Below, in pieces: positions 23,126-36,400 of a stretch of 64,000 bases of DNA. Origin of the DNA: Otis tarda. Lineage: Eukaryota; Chordata; Aves; Otidiformes; Otididae. Each line of letters opens with the position of its first letter. Positions within the stretch are counted from its first letter, which is position 1. The notes below the pieces were generated by a model. It searched no databases and had not been told where the DNA came from. It worked only from the letters and a program-made list of their open reading frames with translations. The stretch lies in contig CM048553.1 in NCBI GenBank assembly GCA_026413225.1, positions 131,128,190 to 131,192,189 of the forward strand. Reading direction: 5' to 3'. Both the position numbers and the translations under genes were made by a program.

Positions 23126-26100
23126 AGAGTTGGTTTAACAGAAGGTTTCAGAACCAAAAATGAAAGCTTTTGTATCTCAGTTCAGAGGAAAGATAACCAT
23201 TAGAAGTACATCTCAGTGTCACATTGTTAGACAGAGATGTTATTAACATCACTGATGTACATGTGTAGTAAGCCAGAGGCACAAAAATGCTTCCATATGG
23301 CTAAAATGTACACACTTGGGCAATGCCAGTTGACATTTTACATTTAAAGGGACAGAAGTGACTTTCTGCGGTAGACAAATGAGCTCAAAGAATACTTGCC
23401 CCTACCAGTGCCCCTTCCACTTTGGTATCCCATGTGGACACTTGTTTAGAGTTCCCCTAAGGCTGACCCTGCAGCTAGAGTGTGTACAGAAGAAGATTGC
23501 CTACTATGTGAGAAGGAGGAGCAGAGGGTTCAGGCCCCTAATCAGCAATGACATTTCTGTTTCCTGACACTGCAGAACGAGGAACAAGGGGTCATTCCAC
23601 CTAGGAAACTCAAATGCAAACCTGCCAATTAAGAGAAACTTATAGTTAGAAGGAATGTCACAAGCAAAGATATAAACACACAGGAAGAACAAAGGTATTT
23701 TTAAAGATAAGTGAAGAAAATAATCAAGAACTGATGCTCTAGGGAAGATATAAAAACGAAACTAAACAAAACAAAAAAAAAATCCCCAGCAAAACTAAAG
23801 TATCTCTGTGCACGCTGAGAAAATAGTTTTAAAATGTACCAAATACCCTATAAGAAAGTAAGAAAATGAAGCTGCTGGGTATTAGGTTGAACAAAGTAGA
23901 GATCAAAGATGATACGCTACATGTAAATGTTACATAAAACTCTGTTATAGATGGTGGAGACTAAAGAATCTAAATTTTGCTGAGAATTCACTCTCCAATG
24001 TTATCTCTGTGAGATAAACAGGAAGAGAAAGATAAGGTATTTACCTTGATACCTTAAAATGAATTGAAATTGTGAAAAAATTTAGAACAATTTATAAACA
24101 TATTCAAATGCACACCTGCAGAATTTAAAAATGGGAGAGAAGGGATAAAATTGTTTCTTTTTTTTAAATTTTTTTTTAGCTGGTAATCTCTTTATCTCTC
24201 CTTCTCCCTTCCTGGACTATTTCGGTATTCTGCTATAAGTTGTTTCTTACTGTGAATCAAAATTAGAAAAAATATTTGGTCAATTCACTTACACAAATTA
24301 TTCTTAATACTCGATAATAGGACAAAGACTATGTAAAACAAAACTTGGAGTAGAAATTAATAGAAACTCACCAGCTGCGGAAAGAATTACAAACTTGATT
24401 TTATATCTTAGATATAATCATCTAATTTGTAATCATGTTTAAATGTTAATAATACTATTTTCATATTTTTTATAATTTTTTTTTTGCTTTAAAGACATTT
24501 TGTACTATCTTTTAAAGAAGTATGACAAGAATAACTTGAAAAAGCATTAGATTTTTGGTGTTTTACTCCTAAAAAGCATCAATGTATATATGGAATATAT
24601 ACTTGAAAAGGTTAGTGGAATTGACTGAAAATGGAAAAAGTGCATTTTTAGGAATGTGAAATACAAGTTTAATAGTTTTCAATGTTTCAGTTTGTGATGC
24701 TACTCTGTATTCTGCATTCAGAGGTGTCTAAAAGCCCTTTTAGTTTTAACGTCTGCCAGGCATACATTGGTGGTAGAATGTGGTCACAGAAAAATAGTAT
24801 GTATTACTTGAGTCTTCTTTTTCTTTTTTTTTTTTTTTTGCAGTGGGAAGCTTCCATGCTTAAGGTTTAATACCATTGCCACCAGAAAATCCAGCACTCT
24901 AGACTGGGGAATTATGCCCACATTATAATACACCTCTCAGAGACTACAAAGAAAAAAAAATCATCAAAAATAGATAAGAGTTGTTATAAATTCCTCCCAT
25001 TTATTTCTTGTAGCTATGTAGAATACCAGTGGCTTTGTGGGGGAATTTACTGGGATGTTTAAAAAGATACTGAAGGAATGAAAAATGTTACAGCTGAGTC
25101 ACTGAGCCCCTTTCCCTTCTAGAAGACTCAGTTATGAGCAGACAGCAGAGGTGATTGCACGTGTGTTAAAAAGATATGGTCAGCTATTTAAACCTATATC
25201 AAATGTCTTGGACTCTTTGCCTGAGCCCAATCAAGTACATAATTCAACTACTTTACTTAAAAACAACTACTGATATCTCTAGACAATAACGGCACTTTCT
25301 TACTATCATACATGATTGATATTAATTTTTATTGCTAGAGGAGTTGGAGATGTCTCAGCTAAGGAGATCTCTACATTAAAAAAATCAACAAGATATGCTC
25401 CTCTCATTCATATCCCCTCTCACATCTTACATTGTTGTTTCTACTCTTGTCTTAGGAAGAAGCATTCAGGGCAGAACAGCTGGAAAAACTTTTGGCTGTT
25501 TTCTTCCTGATAGAAGTCTTTCTCAGAAATTGTTGCCCCTCCTTTCTAATTAGAGAACACATGCATAATGGCATTAAAAAGCTAAAGATTTAATTAAATT
25601 ACATTTTCTTAAAATCTCTATGCTTTACTACAGAGATAATGAAGCTCTTCCTATTTGTATTGGCCTGAATTTTTGTTCCACAATTTACTTCTACTTCTTG
25701 TGTAGACATTTTTTTCTGATTACTGATTGAGTATATACAACTTATTATGTTATAGACAACAATTACAGGAAATATTTTGGTTTTACTTTTAAAGTGAATA
25801 ATTTCATAAAACATTAAAATAAATTATCTCCTAATACAGAACCAAAAGTGGTATGCATTGATAATATAGAATTTAGGCAGACTTAAAAAAAAAAGGAAAA
25901 ATTAAATAGTGTTCTCAACATGGCAATATTTGAAGCATCTCTGTATTCCTACAATGAACGTAAAAAAAGATTAAATATTTCTCTTTTAAGTTTCAGTGGT
26001 ACATTTAGGCTGCTATTAATTTCTTAGACAGGTTAGAGAGGAAAATATCAGCAAGAGAGGAAATAAAATCATTCAAAGACAAGAAATCTTGAAACGTTCT

Positions 26101-26449
26101 GTTTCTTCAGTTGTTCATTAATAGAATCAACTTGAACCTCTAGGGCCATTTTCATGTAAATACATGCCTCAAAAAGCCAAGTCTTTAACTACACATCAGC
26201 ACTGGAGAGAGTATGCCAGAAACAATTGTGGTAGACTTTGTAAAGCAGCAAAAAAACTTATCACAGGCAAAATATTTGTGAATTAGAGAATTGTACGTGA
26301 TTTGTTGCCAATAAAAGCAAACTTTTGATCACTGACTTGGGTATTGGGGAAAACAAGAATACAAACAATGAGTCAAACTCATATATTCACCCCTTCTCCA
26401 GTGTTAATTGCCTTGATATTTGCCAAGAGTTACACACAGTTGATGATAA
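23126..26449. other. AT-rich non-coding DNA, no gene recognised
   Basis: No gene or repeat family is recognised. A 16-T run at 24824-24839 is followed directly by GCAG and looks like a strong splice acceptor, but no open exon with a recognisable product follows. Confidence 0.6.
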
Positions 26450-26700
26450 CTCCTCTGATGAGGAAGTGAGACAACGAGAGGAGGTTGAGGCAGCTGCGGT
26501 CCCTCAGGGAGGTACCTCCCTCAGTCTGCATCACCCATGGCCACAGTCCCTCAGGATGCCCCTGCCCCGCCATCGGTGGCCAGCAGGCACAGTCCCTCAG
26601 AAGTGTATGTATGCGCCTCTCATCCCCATCCCTAAATACATCTGCTGAGGGGCCTACAGCCTCCTGTTGCCCAGACCTTGTAACTTAACAGCCATCACGA
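26450..26700. repeat. GC-rich island with repeated CAGTCCCTCAG, perhaps a diverged LTR piece
   Basis: The word (C)AGTCCCTCAG, or a one-base variant, occurs at 26497-26507, 26544-26554 and 26590-26600. The same 11-mer occurs in the minus-strand LTR at 30251-30261, whose antisense GC-rich core also has CATGG/GGCC-rich text. A perfect 16-bp palindrome lies at 26506-26521. I infer a diverged relative of the LTR core on -, but I see no LTR termini. A 107-codon open frame here (26325-26648) matches no known protein and is not called. Confidence 0.3.
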
Positions 26701-29700
26701 ACCAGTGGACATAAAAGGTGTCAGTATCCATTCTGGTGTAAGGCAGTGAGATACCACTGTTTCCAGTAACACTTAGTTTTTATCCATACAGGTCACAGAA
26801 TCAGTCTGAGCTTCATGTTTTAATAACAGAATTCCAAACATAAATCTTCGTTACTTTTACAGAGGGTTTTAAGCAAAATATTGAATGAATCCTACTCCCT
26901 CTGCTCTCACAAGTAGTTCAGTTGACACCTAAGATGTGTTAGGATTATATTATGCTTTACAATGAAACTGAAGAGTATTTAATCTTGATCTCTAAAACCT
27001 TCTTTGGCTTAGAAAAGCCTAGATTCGATCTTATATTTACAAGCAATCAAAAAAAAAAGCTAAATTTTGTATCAAGCAGTTTTATTTACATGTACATTTA
27101 TTATTGATACATATATTTAGAGAACTGAGAGTAGACTAGGAGGCATACAATAAGTTTTCAAAAAAAGAATATATAGGGTGCTTGTATACAAGTTTACATT
27201 TATGTTTAAATGTCTATTGTACATCCTGAATGTTAATCCACTCATAAGTATATGAAATGCTTTTCTGATATTTCAGAATAACTGTAAGTTGAGTCATATT
27301 TTTGTCTAGAAGCCATTATTTTTGTATGTGATCACCACATCACATAAAGGTGGACTACATTCAAGCAGCTGAATACTTCCAGATATTTCTGTTATGAATA
27401 TTGTTCCAGTATTTGGCTATTTGATATATCTATAACGTATCCCATAGATAGCTAGCATGATGAGATTTTCTGTGTTGCATTTCACTAGAGCTTGTGCAGG
27501 TGTGCTGGGAGAAGATCGCTACACGCCTGCTGTGGTGACCAACTGCTGTTGGTCACTGCTGGAAATGGGAGGATGAGCTGAGTGGGTCTTAGGCTTAACC
27601 TGGATAAATGCCACTTTGCACTGTCTCGTCCAATCAGATTAAGATGTTGCAAAGAAGAGCGAATCAAAGACGTCAAGTCTTATTGTAGGGAAGAGAAGTT
27701 ATTGTACACCCACTGTTTTCTCCATCCTTCTTTCAGCACTTGAGATGGACATATGGCTTCCACCCACTTGCAAAACTACATACTCCCCATACATCTCTGA
27801 GGTATGAACCTGGAAATTTAAATGAGTAAACAGCAGTAAGGTCAAGCTTCTTAGGCTTTAAGTTGAAAGGAAAAGCTCACAATCAGTAAGGTCAAGGCTT
27901 TTTTTACTACTTGACTTTTGGAGAAAGCAAACTGAATGATCCTTTAGAATCAAAAAGAAATGTATCCTGAATTTCCCTCCTAAAGAAATAAAAAGTAAAT
28001 AAGAATATCATGCTAAGGAATTAAAAAATACCTCTGTTGCAAATAATAAAAATGTAGCGGATTTTTTTTTCTGATCTAATTTGCTAATTCTCTTTTGGTG
28101 AATTTTATATTTAGTAAGTAAATTTTGTTGTTTTAGCAGAAAGACCAATTACATGAGTAGTATGGTAATTAGCTATTGCAGTAATTTGAAGTCTCTGATG
28201 AAAAAGGTGCACAAAAATAAAACTAAAATTAGAATCTAAACTAAAACTTAGTGAAACAAGAGCAATGACTCCAGACATATTTCTTTAGAAACAGAATCAG
28301 ATATTCCTTCTCTTCTTTATATAAATAATTTTTAATTAACTCAAGTTCATCAGTTAAAATGTAATGAATAAATTAAAATTATATTTTTTCAACAGATAAA
28401 TGAGTCCATGAAAGTGAAAAAATATTTCTACAATCAGTAGATGAAAACTCATATAATCTGTCAACATTTGTTAGGAGTTTTCATAACTACTATTATAATT
28501 CAGTACCTCAGTAATAAAAAGTTCCTGGAATCTTTTCCTTGCTTCCATAATGACCTAGAGGTTTTCCATTCTGTTTGCCTTCTAGTATTTTCTTGCAGGT
28601 ACTGTTGTTTTTTTTTTAAATACATCTGTTCTGATATAACTCCTTCTTGAAGTTATCCAGACTGTACAGATTCATTTTTATTTTATGGAAGCAAAGAGTT
28701 TGATCTACTTTGTGTTAGAAGGACATCTAACTGATTTTTTTCATCTATGTCCAGTATGTAAGACATATGGATTCATTGTGGCAATAGCTTTGGTTACCTC
28801 TTGAAGAACTCATTTTTATTCAGTCATCCATGAAGTACAGTGACTAGCTTGAATGACAAGTTCACTTTCACAGACTCTATCCAAGCTATGTTTGGCAAAT
28901 GAATGAAAAACAAACAAACAAAAAAGAGAATATTTCAAATATATGTATTTTTCACATATGTAAAAGAACTATAAAAAAAAAGGGGGAAAAAATCCCCTCA
29001 AATAAAAAAACCAAAAAATATCCCTGCCTAATATCACTGAATTTCTGCATAGAATAATCTAGTTCATCTTCTGTAGGCAACACCTATGTTTTCTTTCCTG
29101 AAGGTTTTACTTTTAGTATTTTTAGGAATCGCAAGACAGGTTTACAGCTCCTTTTTTTTTTTATTTAGACTCTTATTTTTCATATCCCATTACACTTAAT
29201 GACATTAGAAACCTGCATTTGACTCTAGGAGCTATGAAACTGGCTCAGTATATTGCATACAATGCAAATAACTGGAAATCAAGTGGTGAGAGCAGGAGAC
29301 ACATTAATTATTCATAGAACTAAATGTATTGAAGAGCCCACATTACAGCTCACAAAGGAATATCTCTGAGTCCAGTGAGGGGAGGAGTAACTGCCTTCAA
29401 ATCCAGTTAAAGTGCACCTGACACACAAGAGGATGGTTCTCAAAGTGACCGTGAGAATTTTCAATAAAAGCTAGGGTTTTTAAAGAAGTTTCTCATGCTC
29501 AAATCCCAGTGAAAGTTAGTGAGATATGGGAATTTAATTCCCTTTTTCAAATCATAGCTCAAACAAGTGGAAAGGTCTGACCTACATTTTATTTTGAATT
29601 TCTGCCTATCTACCCTTGTTAAGAATTTTATAACATTTACCACTGTATCTACATGTATTGTGACTGAAGCCTTGTTAAACTATAGGGAAATCCAAGACTT

Positions 29701-29759
29701 CTGGGGAAAGTGCTAATATGTTTACTGTGAACGGACACAAAAAAAAGGGTCTTCCAATG
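26701..29759. other. AT-rich non-coding DNA, no gene recognised
   Basis: No gene is recognised. 27480-27720 is locally GC-richer and holds a 9-bp stem hairpin (27535-27556). The last 5 bases (CAATG) are the left target duplication of the next LTR. Confidence 0.6.
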
Positions 29760-30902
29760 TGTCATAGTTTAGCCCCACTTGAAACCAAGCTACGTAGTTT
29801 TTCACTCACTCTCCCCACCTTCTGAGAGAATGAAGGAGAGATAATACAAGAAAAAGCTTGAGGTTTGAGATAAGGACAGGGAGAGATCACTGAAGTTACT
29901 GTTATGGGCAAAACAGACTCTACTTGGGGAAAACTATTTGTTTATTATTATTAATAAAATCAAAGCAGGATAATGAGGAAGATAACAAAACAAATTCCTC
30001 CCACCCCTCTCTCTTCCCAGGCTTAACTTAATTTCAAATTATCTCTACCTCCTTGCCCCACTCCCCAAGAGGCACAGCGGGGAAGAGGGAATGGGTGTTA
30101 TGGTCAATTCTTCACTTGTCAATTTACACTGCTCCTTCCTCCTTGGGGGAAGAACTCCTCACATTCCTCCCCTACTCCATTGTGGGGTTCCTCCCACGGG
30201 CCACAGTCCTTTGTGAACTGCTCCAGTGTGGGATCCTTTTCCACGGGGTGCAGTCCCTCAGGAACCAACTGCCCCATCATGGGCCCTCCACCAGCCACAG
30301 CCTCCAAGCATCCACCTGCCCTGGCATGGGGTCCTCCATGGGCTGCAGGTGGATCTCTGCTCCTCCATGGGCTGCAGGGGGACAGCCTGCTTCACCATGG
30401 GCTGCACCATGGGCCGCAGGGGAATCTTGGCCAGGAGCAACATTACTCCTCCCCCTCCTTCTTCCCTGACCTTGGCATTTGAAAACGTTCCTCTCACAAG
30501 AAATTCTTCACAATCGGCTCAGGCAGACGCCTCTCAGGTTCTCTTCACATCTCATCTCCTCTCCACTTCTTGCAGCTGGGCTGGGCCAAATCAGGCCCAG
30601 ATGGCCTCCCAGCAGGAGGCCAGAGGGTGAGGGCCACAAGGCCCACAAGGGTCGCAGCTCCCCCTCCCTGCCTGCACTTCTCCTCCTTCACATCTTCCTC
30701 TTTTTTTTTTTTTATTTTTTTTATTTTCTTCTTCTTAAATATGTTATCACAGAGGTGTTATGACTGTCTCCAATGAGCTTGGCCCTGGCCAGCAATGGAT
30801 CTGCCCTAGACCCAGCTAAGTCCACCAGACAAAGGGGAAACTTCTAGAAACTTCTCACAGAAGTTGCCAGCGTAGCCCCCACTGCTATACAAAATCAGCA
30901 CA
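29760..30902 (-). mobile_element. Older solo LTR of the same ERVL-like family, - strand
   Basis: Read on -, it aligns along its length with 14530-15671 but is clearly more diverged. On + it starts TGTCATAGTTT (inverted LTR 3' end) and ends AAAATCAGCACA (inverted 5' end). A perfect 5-bp duplication, CAATG, flanks it at 29755-29759 and 30903-30907. The inverted AATAAA is at 29941-29946 and the inverted TATA-like box at 30735-30741. A T-rich tract at 30701-30723 replaces the A-rich run of the younger copies. Many former CpGs read TG or CA, as expected from long-term methylation decay. Internal sequence is absent. Confidence 0.92.
30735..30741 (-). promoter_or_regulatory. TATA-like box of older LTR
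   Basis: TTAAATA on + is TATTTAA on -, at the position equivalent to the other copies. It remains intact despite the copy's divergence. Confidence 0.4.
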
Positions 30903-31986
30903 CAATGTAACATTAATCATTTTTAACATTGTATCAGTGAATCCCAGGATGAGCTTATGTATATGGATGGCAATTTTCATCTATAGTTTCCTTCTGTATT
31001 TTACAAATATTCATCCATAGTTCTCAATCTTCTTTTTTCCAGCTTTTACTTCACTAAAAAGTTATCAAATGGTGTAAGTGGATTAAAGACTTCTAACATT
31101 AGGTCTCCAGTAACCCTCAGAAGCAGGCAAGAGATCTATGGACCACATGTTACTCTAAATAAAAGAAAACATGAATAGATTTCACTGCAACAGTGCTGCA
31201 TAAATAATGACTACAGATATTTTTGTTGCTAAGAATCTTCTAGATGAGGGATATTTCATGGTTTCTGCACATTTTATTACTTAGTATCTTTTTACAGAAA
31301 ATAGTACTGATTTATCTCAAATGTCTACTTTCCTAAAAGTGCCTAAAAATGAATATTGTATTCTTAGTATCAGTCTATGCCCTAAGGTGTATTATTAGCT
31401 ATTGCTTGTAGGGATGATGTTGCTGCTTGGATAAGCAAAGCCTTTTCAGTATGCATTAATACAAACATATAATAGAATTACAAAGTTAGTTGATACTTCA
31501 TATGGATTCACTGAATATTACCAACCTTATAGAGATGATAAACATTCAGAACTTCTGTGTTTTGGGTACGTCCTTTTCCTGAATTAGCCAGAACTTCCCA
31601 TAGTTTTCTATTAGTGAAAAATAATAGAAAAATAGAGATACTATCTTTCTTTCTTTTTCCTATTTTTGACTGCAGGAGTGTTTAATAGTCTAGAAATTGC
31701 CAAAAAAAAACCCTGCAATTTGATTCATTTACTTATGATTTTTCAGATGAAAGTGAAGACTTAACTGCTGCAGGGAAATACTACATAGTTTAAACCAATT
31801 CAGAATTGAAGTGACTTATTAATTTATTAACAGCATAGAATTAACTAGCAATCAGTGAACTATGTATTCAGAGTCAATATTGGTAAAATAATGGATAAAC
31901 TACATCAGTAGAGACTTGGAAAAAGTTAATAAAAACCTGCAAATTTCCAGACACCCTTCTATAACTAATCCCAAGAAATTCTAACT
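30903..31986. other. AT-rich non-coding DNA, no gene recognised
   Basis: It begins with the right target duplication CAATG. No gene or other repeat was seen. Confidence 0.6.
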
Positions 31987-32036
31987 GTGCATGTACACAC
32001 ACATATACATACACACACATGTGCACACGTGCACTC
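31987..32036. repeat. Alternating CA/TG-rich tract
   Basis: An imperfect purine-pyrimidine alternating run (ACACACACATATACATACAC and on to CACGTGCAC) about 50 bases long. Such tracts can adopt Z-DNA and are often polymorphic. Confidence 0.6.
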
Positions 32037-32240
32037 CCTCGTAGGTCTTGGAGGCTCAGACCCCCCTCATCGGGACATGAGGGACCCCTGCCTGCACAAC
32101 TCTGCTGTGGGAGGACCCCAGCCCTGTGCCATCCCTCTTTACCCCAGAGGTGACAGCCCTCATGCATCCAGGGTGCGGGTCCCGAGGGTACACCTATGCT
32201 AGCTGCACACGGACGCTGGCAGCACCTGTGGAGAGGGGGT
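32037..32240. other. GC-rich island of unknown origin
   Basis: About 200 bases are sharply GC-richer than the flanks and keep several CpGs. I see no LTR termini, CR1 motifs or convincing open exon. It may be a fragment of an endogenous retroviral LTR I do not recognise, or a regulatory element. Confidence 0.35.
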
Positions 32241-33467
32241 CATGAGACCACTTCTCAGCTACTGCTGTCTCCTCCACTCTCTCTCTCCCCACTGTCACAA
32301 ATTTTCATGCTTATTTTATACTTCCTTTCACATTGAGTCCTTCTTTGTCTCCAACACCTTTTTGAAATGCCCTGATTACCATTTCATCTGGCTGATGCTA
32401 ATATTTCTCTTTATTATAATCAGTTTTGAGTAAATACGCTGCAGATAATTTTGCATATTCAATCCATGTACACACTGTGTACACCTCCATCTTTATGGTA
32501 ACAAATATTGATAACCAGGCTGTTTGCCAAAGGTGGGCCATACAAGTGAACCCAAACATACAAAAAACATTTTTAAGCAATAGTGTATCATCTTGGACAA
32601 TGGTTTTGCTGGTCTTTAATTCTACCATTGCCCCAAATATCTGTACTATGTTAATCTGATGCACAAGAAACCACACATAGTAATACTCTGGAGCAATGTA
32701 TTAACATAATGACTTTAAGCATTACATTTGACACTAACAGTGTAGAGTGCATTTTTTTTCTCTTACGAGTTGTTTAAGAAGGAAATTCTCCTTTTTCCCA
32801 CGATTATGACACTGTCTTAGGTGTAGTTTATACATATGCATTATTCCCTTTGTCACAGTTCTGAGCTCTGGTGTAAAGATGATGGTGCAGCACCTCATAC
32901 CTATTTCCATGTTGCTTTAGTGAAGAGAGAAGTGGTAATTTACTACACCAGCAAATGGTTAAAAGTAAAATGGCATTATATTAAAGTAGTGGAGGCAAAA
33001 ATCCGTGTGTCTTCAATCACCCTCTGCTTCTCAGTGTACATTACATTAGGGAAGGAAGGAAGTTGGAGTATTCACAATCTGTGAAAACCTGGAATGCCAG
33101 GGTTTGGAGGTTTGATTTGGGTTTTTTTCACTGTTTCTCACTTCTCTGCAAAGTATATAAATTTCTGTATCCACATAGTATCTAATATCATTGAACCTCA
33201 ATCTAGGCCAGTTGGTAACTCTTTACAAAAATATTAAGTACTAATAAAACCTATCCTCCTTTTTAACAATATTGTACCTTTACTTTTGATGTATGTACTC
33301 CTACTTATTTACGCCCAATACTGCTTGCCTTTGCTATTTGTCTGTCCTTAGTTATGTCTCAAATCTGTGAACAAAATGTGTCAGTATCAGCTCTCCATGA
33401 CTCAGAACACGTTTTGCTTCCTTTTTACGAAGTTAATATTTGTTTTGCTTTTTCTTCAGATTCCCTC

Positions 33468-33498
<31 letters not shown>

Positions 33499-36400
33499 CC
33501 AAAAAACACAGTACAGGAGGCATTATATCTACTGCTATCTTAATAATCAAGTAGAAGTTTTTCTTTGGACTACATATAGAAAGTATTTGATAAGGCTTTT
33601 TCCTCCTGTTTCTCAAAAAATATTGAAAAAAAAAAGCAAGCTTAAAATGCTTTTATAATATAGAATTTACAAGTTTAATATGTCTAATCCAGAGTGATAA
33701 CAGTAAATTTAAAACTTTTAGTGGCTCAGTAAGATTATTCATTTTTTATACCACTGAGAAATAGATCAAAAATCAAAGGGAAAACTTTACTGACCTAATG
33801 CCAATGAGCGTACATACTGTGGACTTAGTGGAAGAGAACCTACAATCCTGTTCTATCTTTGTCCTTATAAGAAAAAGGTCATGCAAATTCTAGTGCTCGA
33901 AAAAATATATTCTCTTGCATTTGCATTTAACATTCCAGTTGATTGGTATTAGCATTAGGTTAAAATATTTATGATACTTGTTCTGGATAAATTGCATCAA
34001 TATAATTTATTATTTAAGAAGAAGTGAGAATAATCTGTTTCAGTGAAGATAATATTGTTATTCACGCTATTCTGATGAATACTAGCTTTAAACAAGTGGA
34101 AAAATGTTAAGTCTTTGTATACTCTTCATTTAGAAATCTGTAACAATGTTATGATTTTAAATATCCTTTAATTTAGAAGAGGATACTCAAAAAAGAGAAG
34201 GATTAAAATGTGTAAAAAGAAGGAAGATGAATATGCCCCGCAGACATCACCAGAGTACAGTCTGTCACAGATGTACCACTGTGTTGGCACTGGGTCAATC
34301 AGATTAGCCCTTAGTGGATTTTACAGTCCTTCAATTGTTTAGAATATCGTGGATTTTCCTTGCAAACGCATTTTAAAAACACAATAATAATGACAATAAA
34401 GCATTTGGTTTTACCTGTATGTAATATAGATATTATTCCATTAGTGGAACCTAAATATTACTGTGATAACTCAAATAAAGGAAAAACCTCCCAAGAATTT
34501 AGAGTTAGCAATTGGCTAAAATAAAAATATACAAGAGCTTTGAATTTAAAAGAGTTTTATAATATTTCAGCAATTATTTGCTTAGCATCATTCTGCACAA
34601 ATATAGAAAGTACATCCAAACTCTAGTTTACACAATGAAGCTTACCCAAATGATGCTAGCATATTTCAGATATATAACACTGTCTACGGCCAAGCAAATT
34701 TTTACATTTCTTTTAAAATACTACTTTATCCCTGGGTAATTATCAAAGAAAGAGTTTATGAAAGAAATTTGCATTAAAACCTGATCAGAATACACAGGAG
34801 GAGTGAATGTTTGTAATATGCAAACTGTAAAAAGAGAGATGAAGGAAATAATCAGACTTAATAAAGCCATTTGAGATAAATTTGTGTGCTAAGAAAGAGT
34901 ATGGGAAACGTTGGAATTTGAAAATTTGGAACAGATGATACAGAATCAGAGAGTAATTCAGATGATTGTGGAATGGGCAGCATTTTTTTTTTTTTGTGGT
35001 ACAGACAGAAAAGAAAACCATCAAGACTGCAAACAGTGACAAAACTTGGCATCAGTAGCCAGATCAGTGAAAAGCAGGTTTCAAGTCTTGTGTGAGAGAA
35101 ATGTTTTGAAGTTGCTGGTCATAATGTTATCAGGAAAAGGATCAAAAGACTTTAGGAAAAATGAAGAGAATACCACATTGAGATTGCAGTAATTTCAAAT
35201 GAGAAATTGTTATGAACTTACTGGGAGTTATGTAAAACAAGAACTGGGAAGATGTTAAGAACAGCCAAAATATCTGGGAGTCACGAACACAGAACCCAGA
35301 AAAAGAATAGTTCAATGATGACACTAGGGAGCAAGAAAAGCACAGTGCGAAGAGATAAAGCAAAAGGAGAAATAAGAGAAGTAATGACAAAATTGGAAAC
35401 AAACAACTAGTTTCTTGGTTAGATGCGAAGAAGTTAGCATAAACATGAAATTTTGGAGAATAAATGAAATAAAGGAACTGTACAGAAGGAACATTGTCCA
35501 GAATGGTTTTTTTAAGCTTTATCTGCAAACAATGTAGATAATATGGATGCATCAAATCAACTGGCAAGGAATCAAACACAGACAAATAAAGATAAGAATG
35601 CAAAGCTTAACTGTAGTTAAAAATGAAGAATAAAATCAAAGAGGATATAGTTAGAAAATATGACCACATAAAAAGTTGAAGAAAACTTGTGACAGAGGAA
35701 AAGTAGGACAATTTTTGAGAGGGCATGTTTAAGAAGCTTGGTTTAATGACTGGTACAGAGCATCAGGGAGGTGAGGAAAGATGTGAAAAGCAGTGAGAGA
35801 GCTGGATAATTTTTACTGAAATATGTCATATATCCATCATGAGGAATCTGGCAAGACCTTATAGGAACTGAATGTAGAAAGAAAACCAAATTGTTTCCTG
35901 TCTGTTGTGAAAGAAGCCAGATTGTTGTGGTCTTTTTGTACAGGAGCAGAGTAAGAATGGGATTCAAAAAGAAGCAGAAGCGAGAGCAAGATCAGGGTTT
36001 GGGATTAGGGTGCTGCAATAGGACTACCTCAAGGTACTGTTGTTGAAAGAATTGCCAGAAGAGAAAGTATCTTTTTAGAGGAAGGCAGCTATTAAGTAAA
36101 ATAATATTAAAAAGTCAGTCTAGCATTTCCTATGAACATTTACAACTCTTTTGACACTGAGACATGTTTTTCAAAGCCTGTTCCAACTTCTAGTTTTTAA
36201 AGCTTGCTGAAGCATTCAGTAGTTTTTGTCCACTTTGTTTTTCTGTAGTCTTTATATGACGGTCTCCATACATTTCCCATTCCATGAACATTGCAATTGG
36301 GTCTATGAAGATTTGTACTGACCTCATTGTGTCATCAACTTGACATTATAATTTCATCTCCAGAGAAACACTGAAACACTTTTCATCATAATTTGATATT

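Noticed and set aside
26325-26648. 107-codon open frame across the 26.5 kb GC-rich island
   Set aside because: The first half is AT-rich unique sequence and the second half is the repeat-like island, with no protein similarity I can name.
30053-30469. 138-codon open frame in the older LTR
   Set aside because: Same GC-rich core as the other LTR copies, different frame; not conserved.
35142-35603. 153-codon Leu/Phe-rich open frame on -
   Set aside because: It arises from A-rich + strand sequence with few stops on -. No motif or repeat protein is recognisable.
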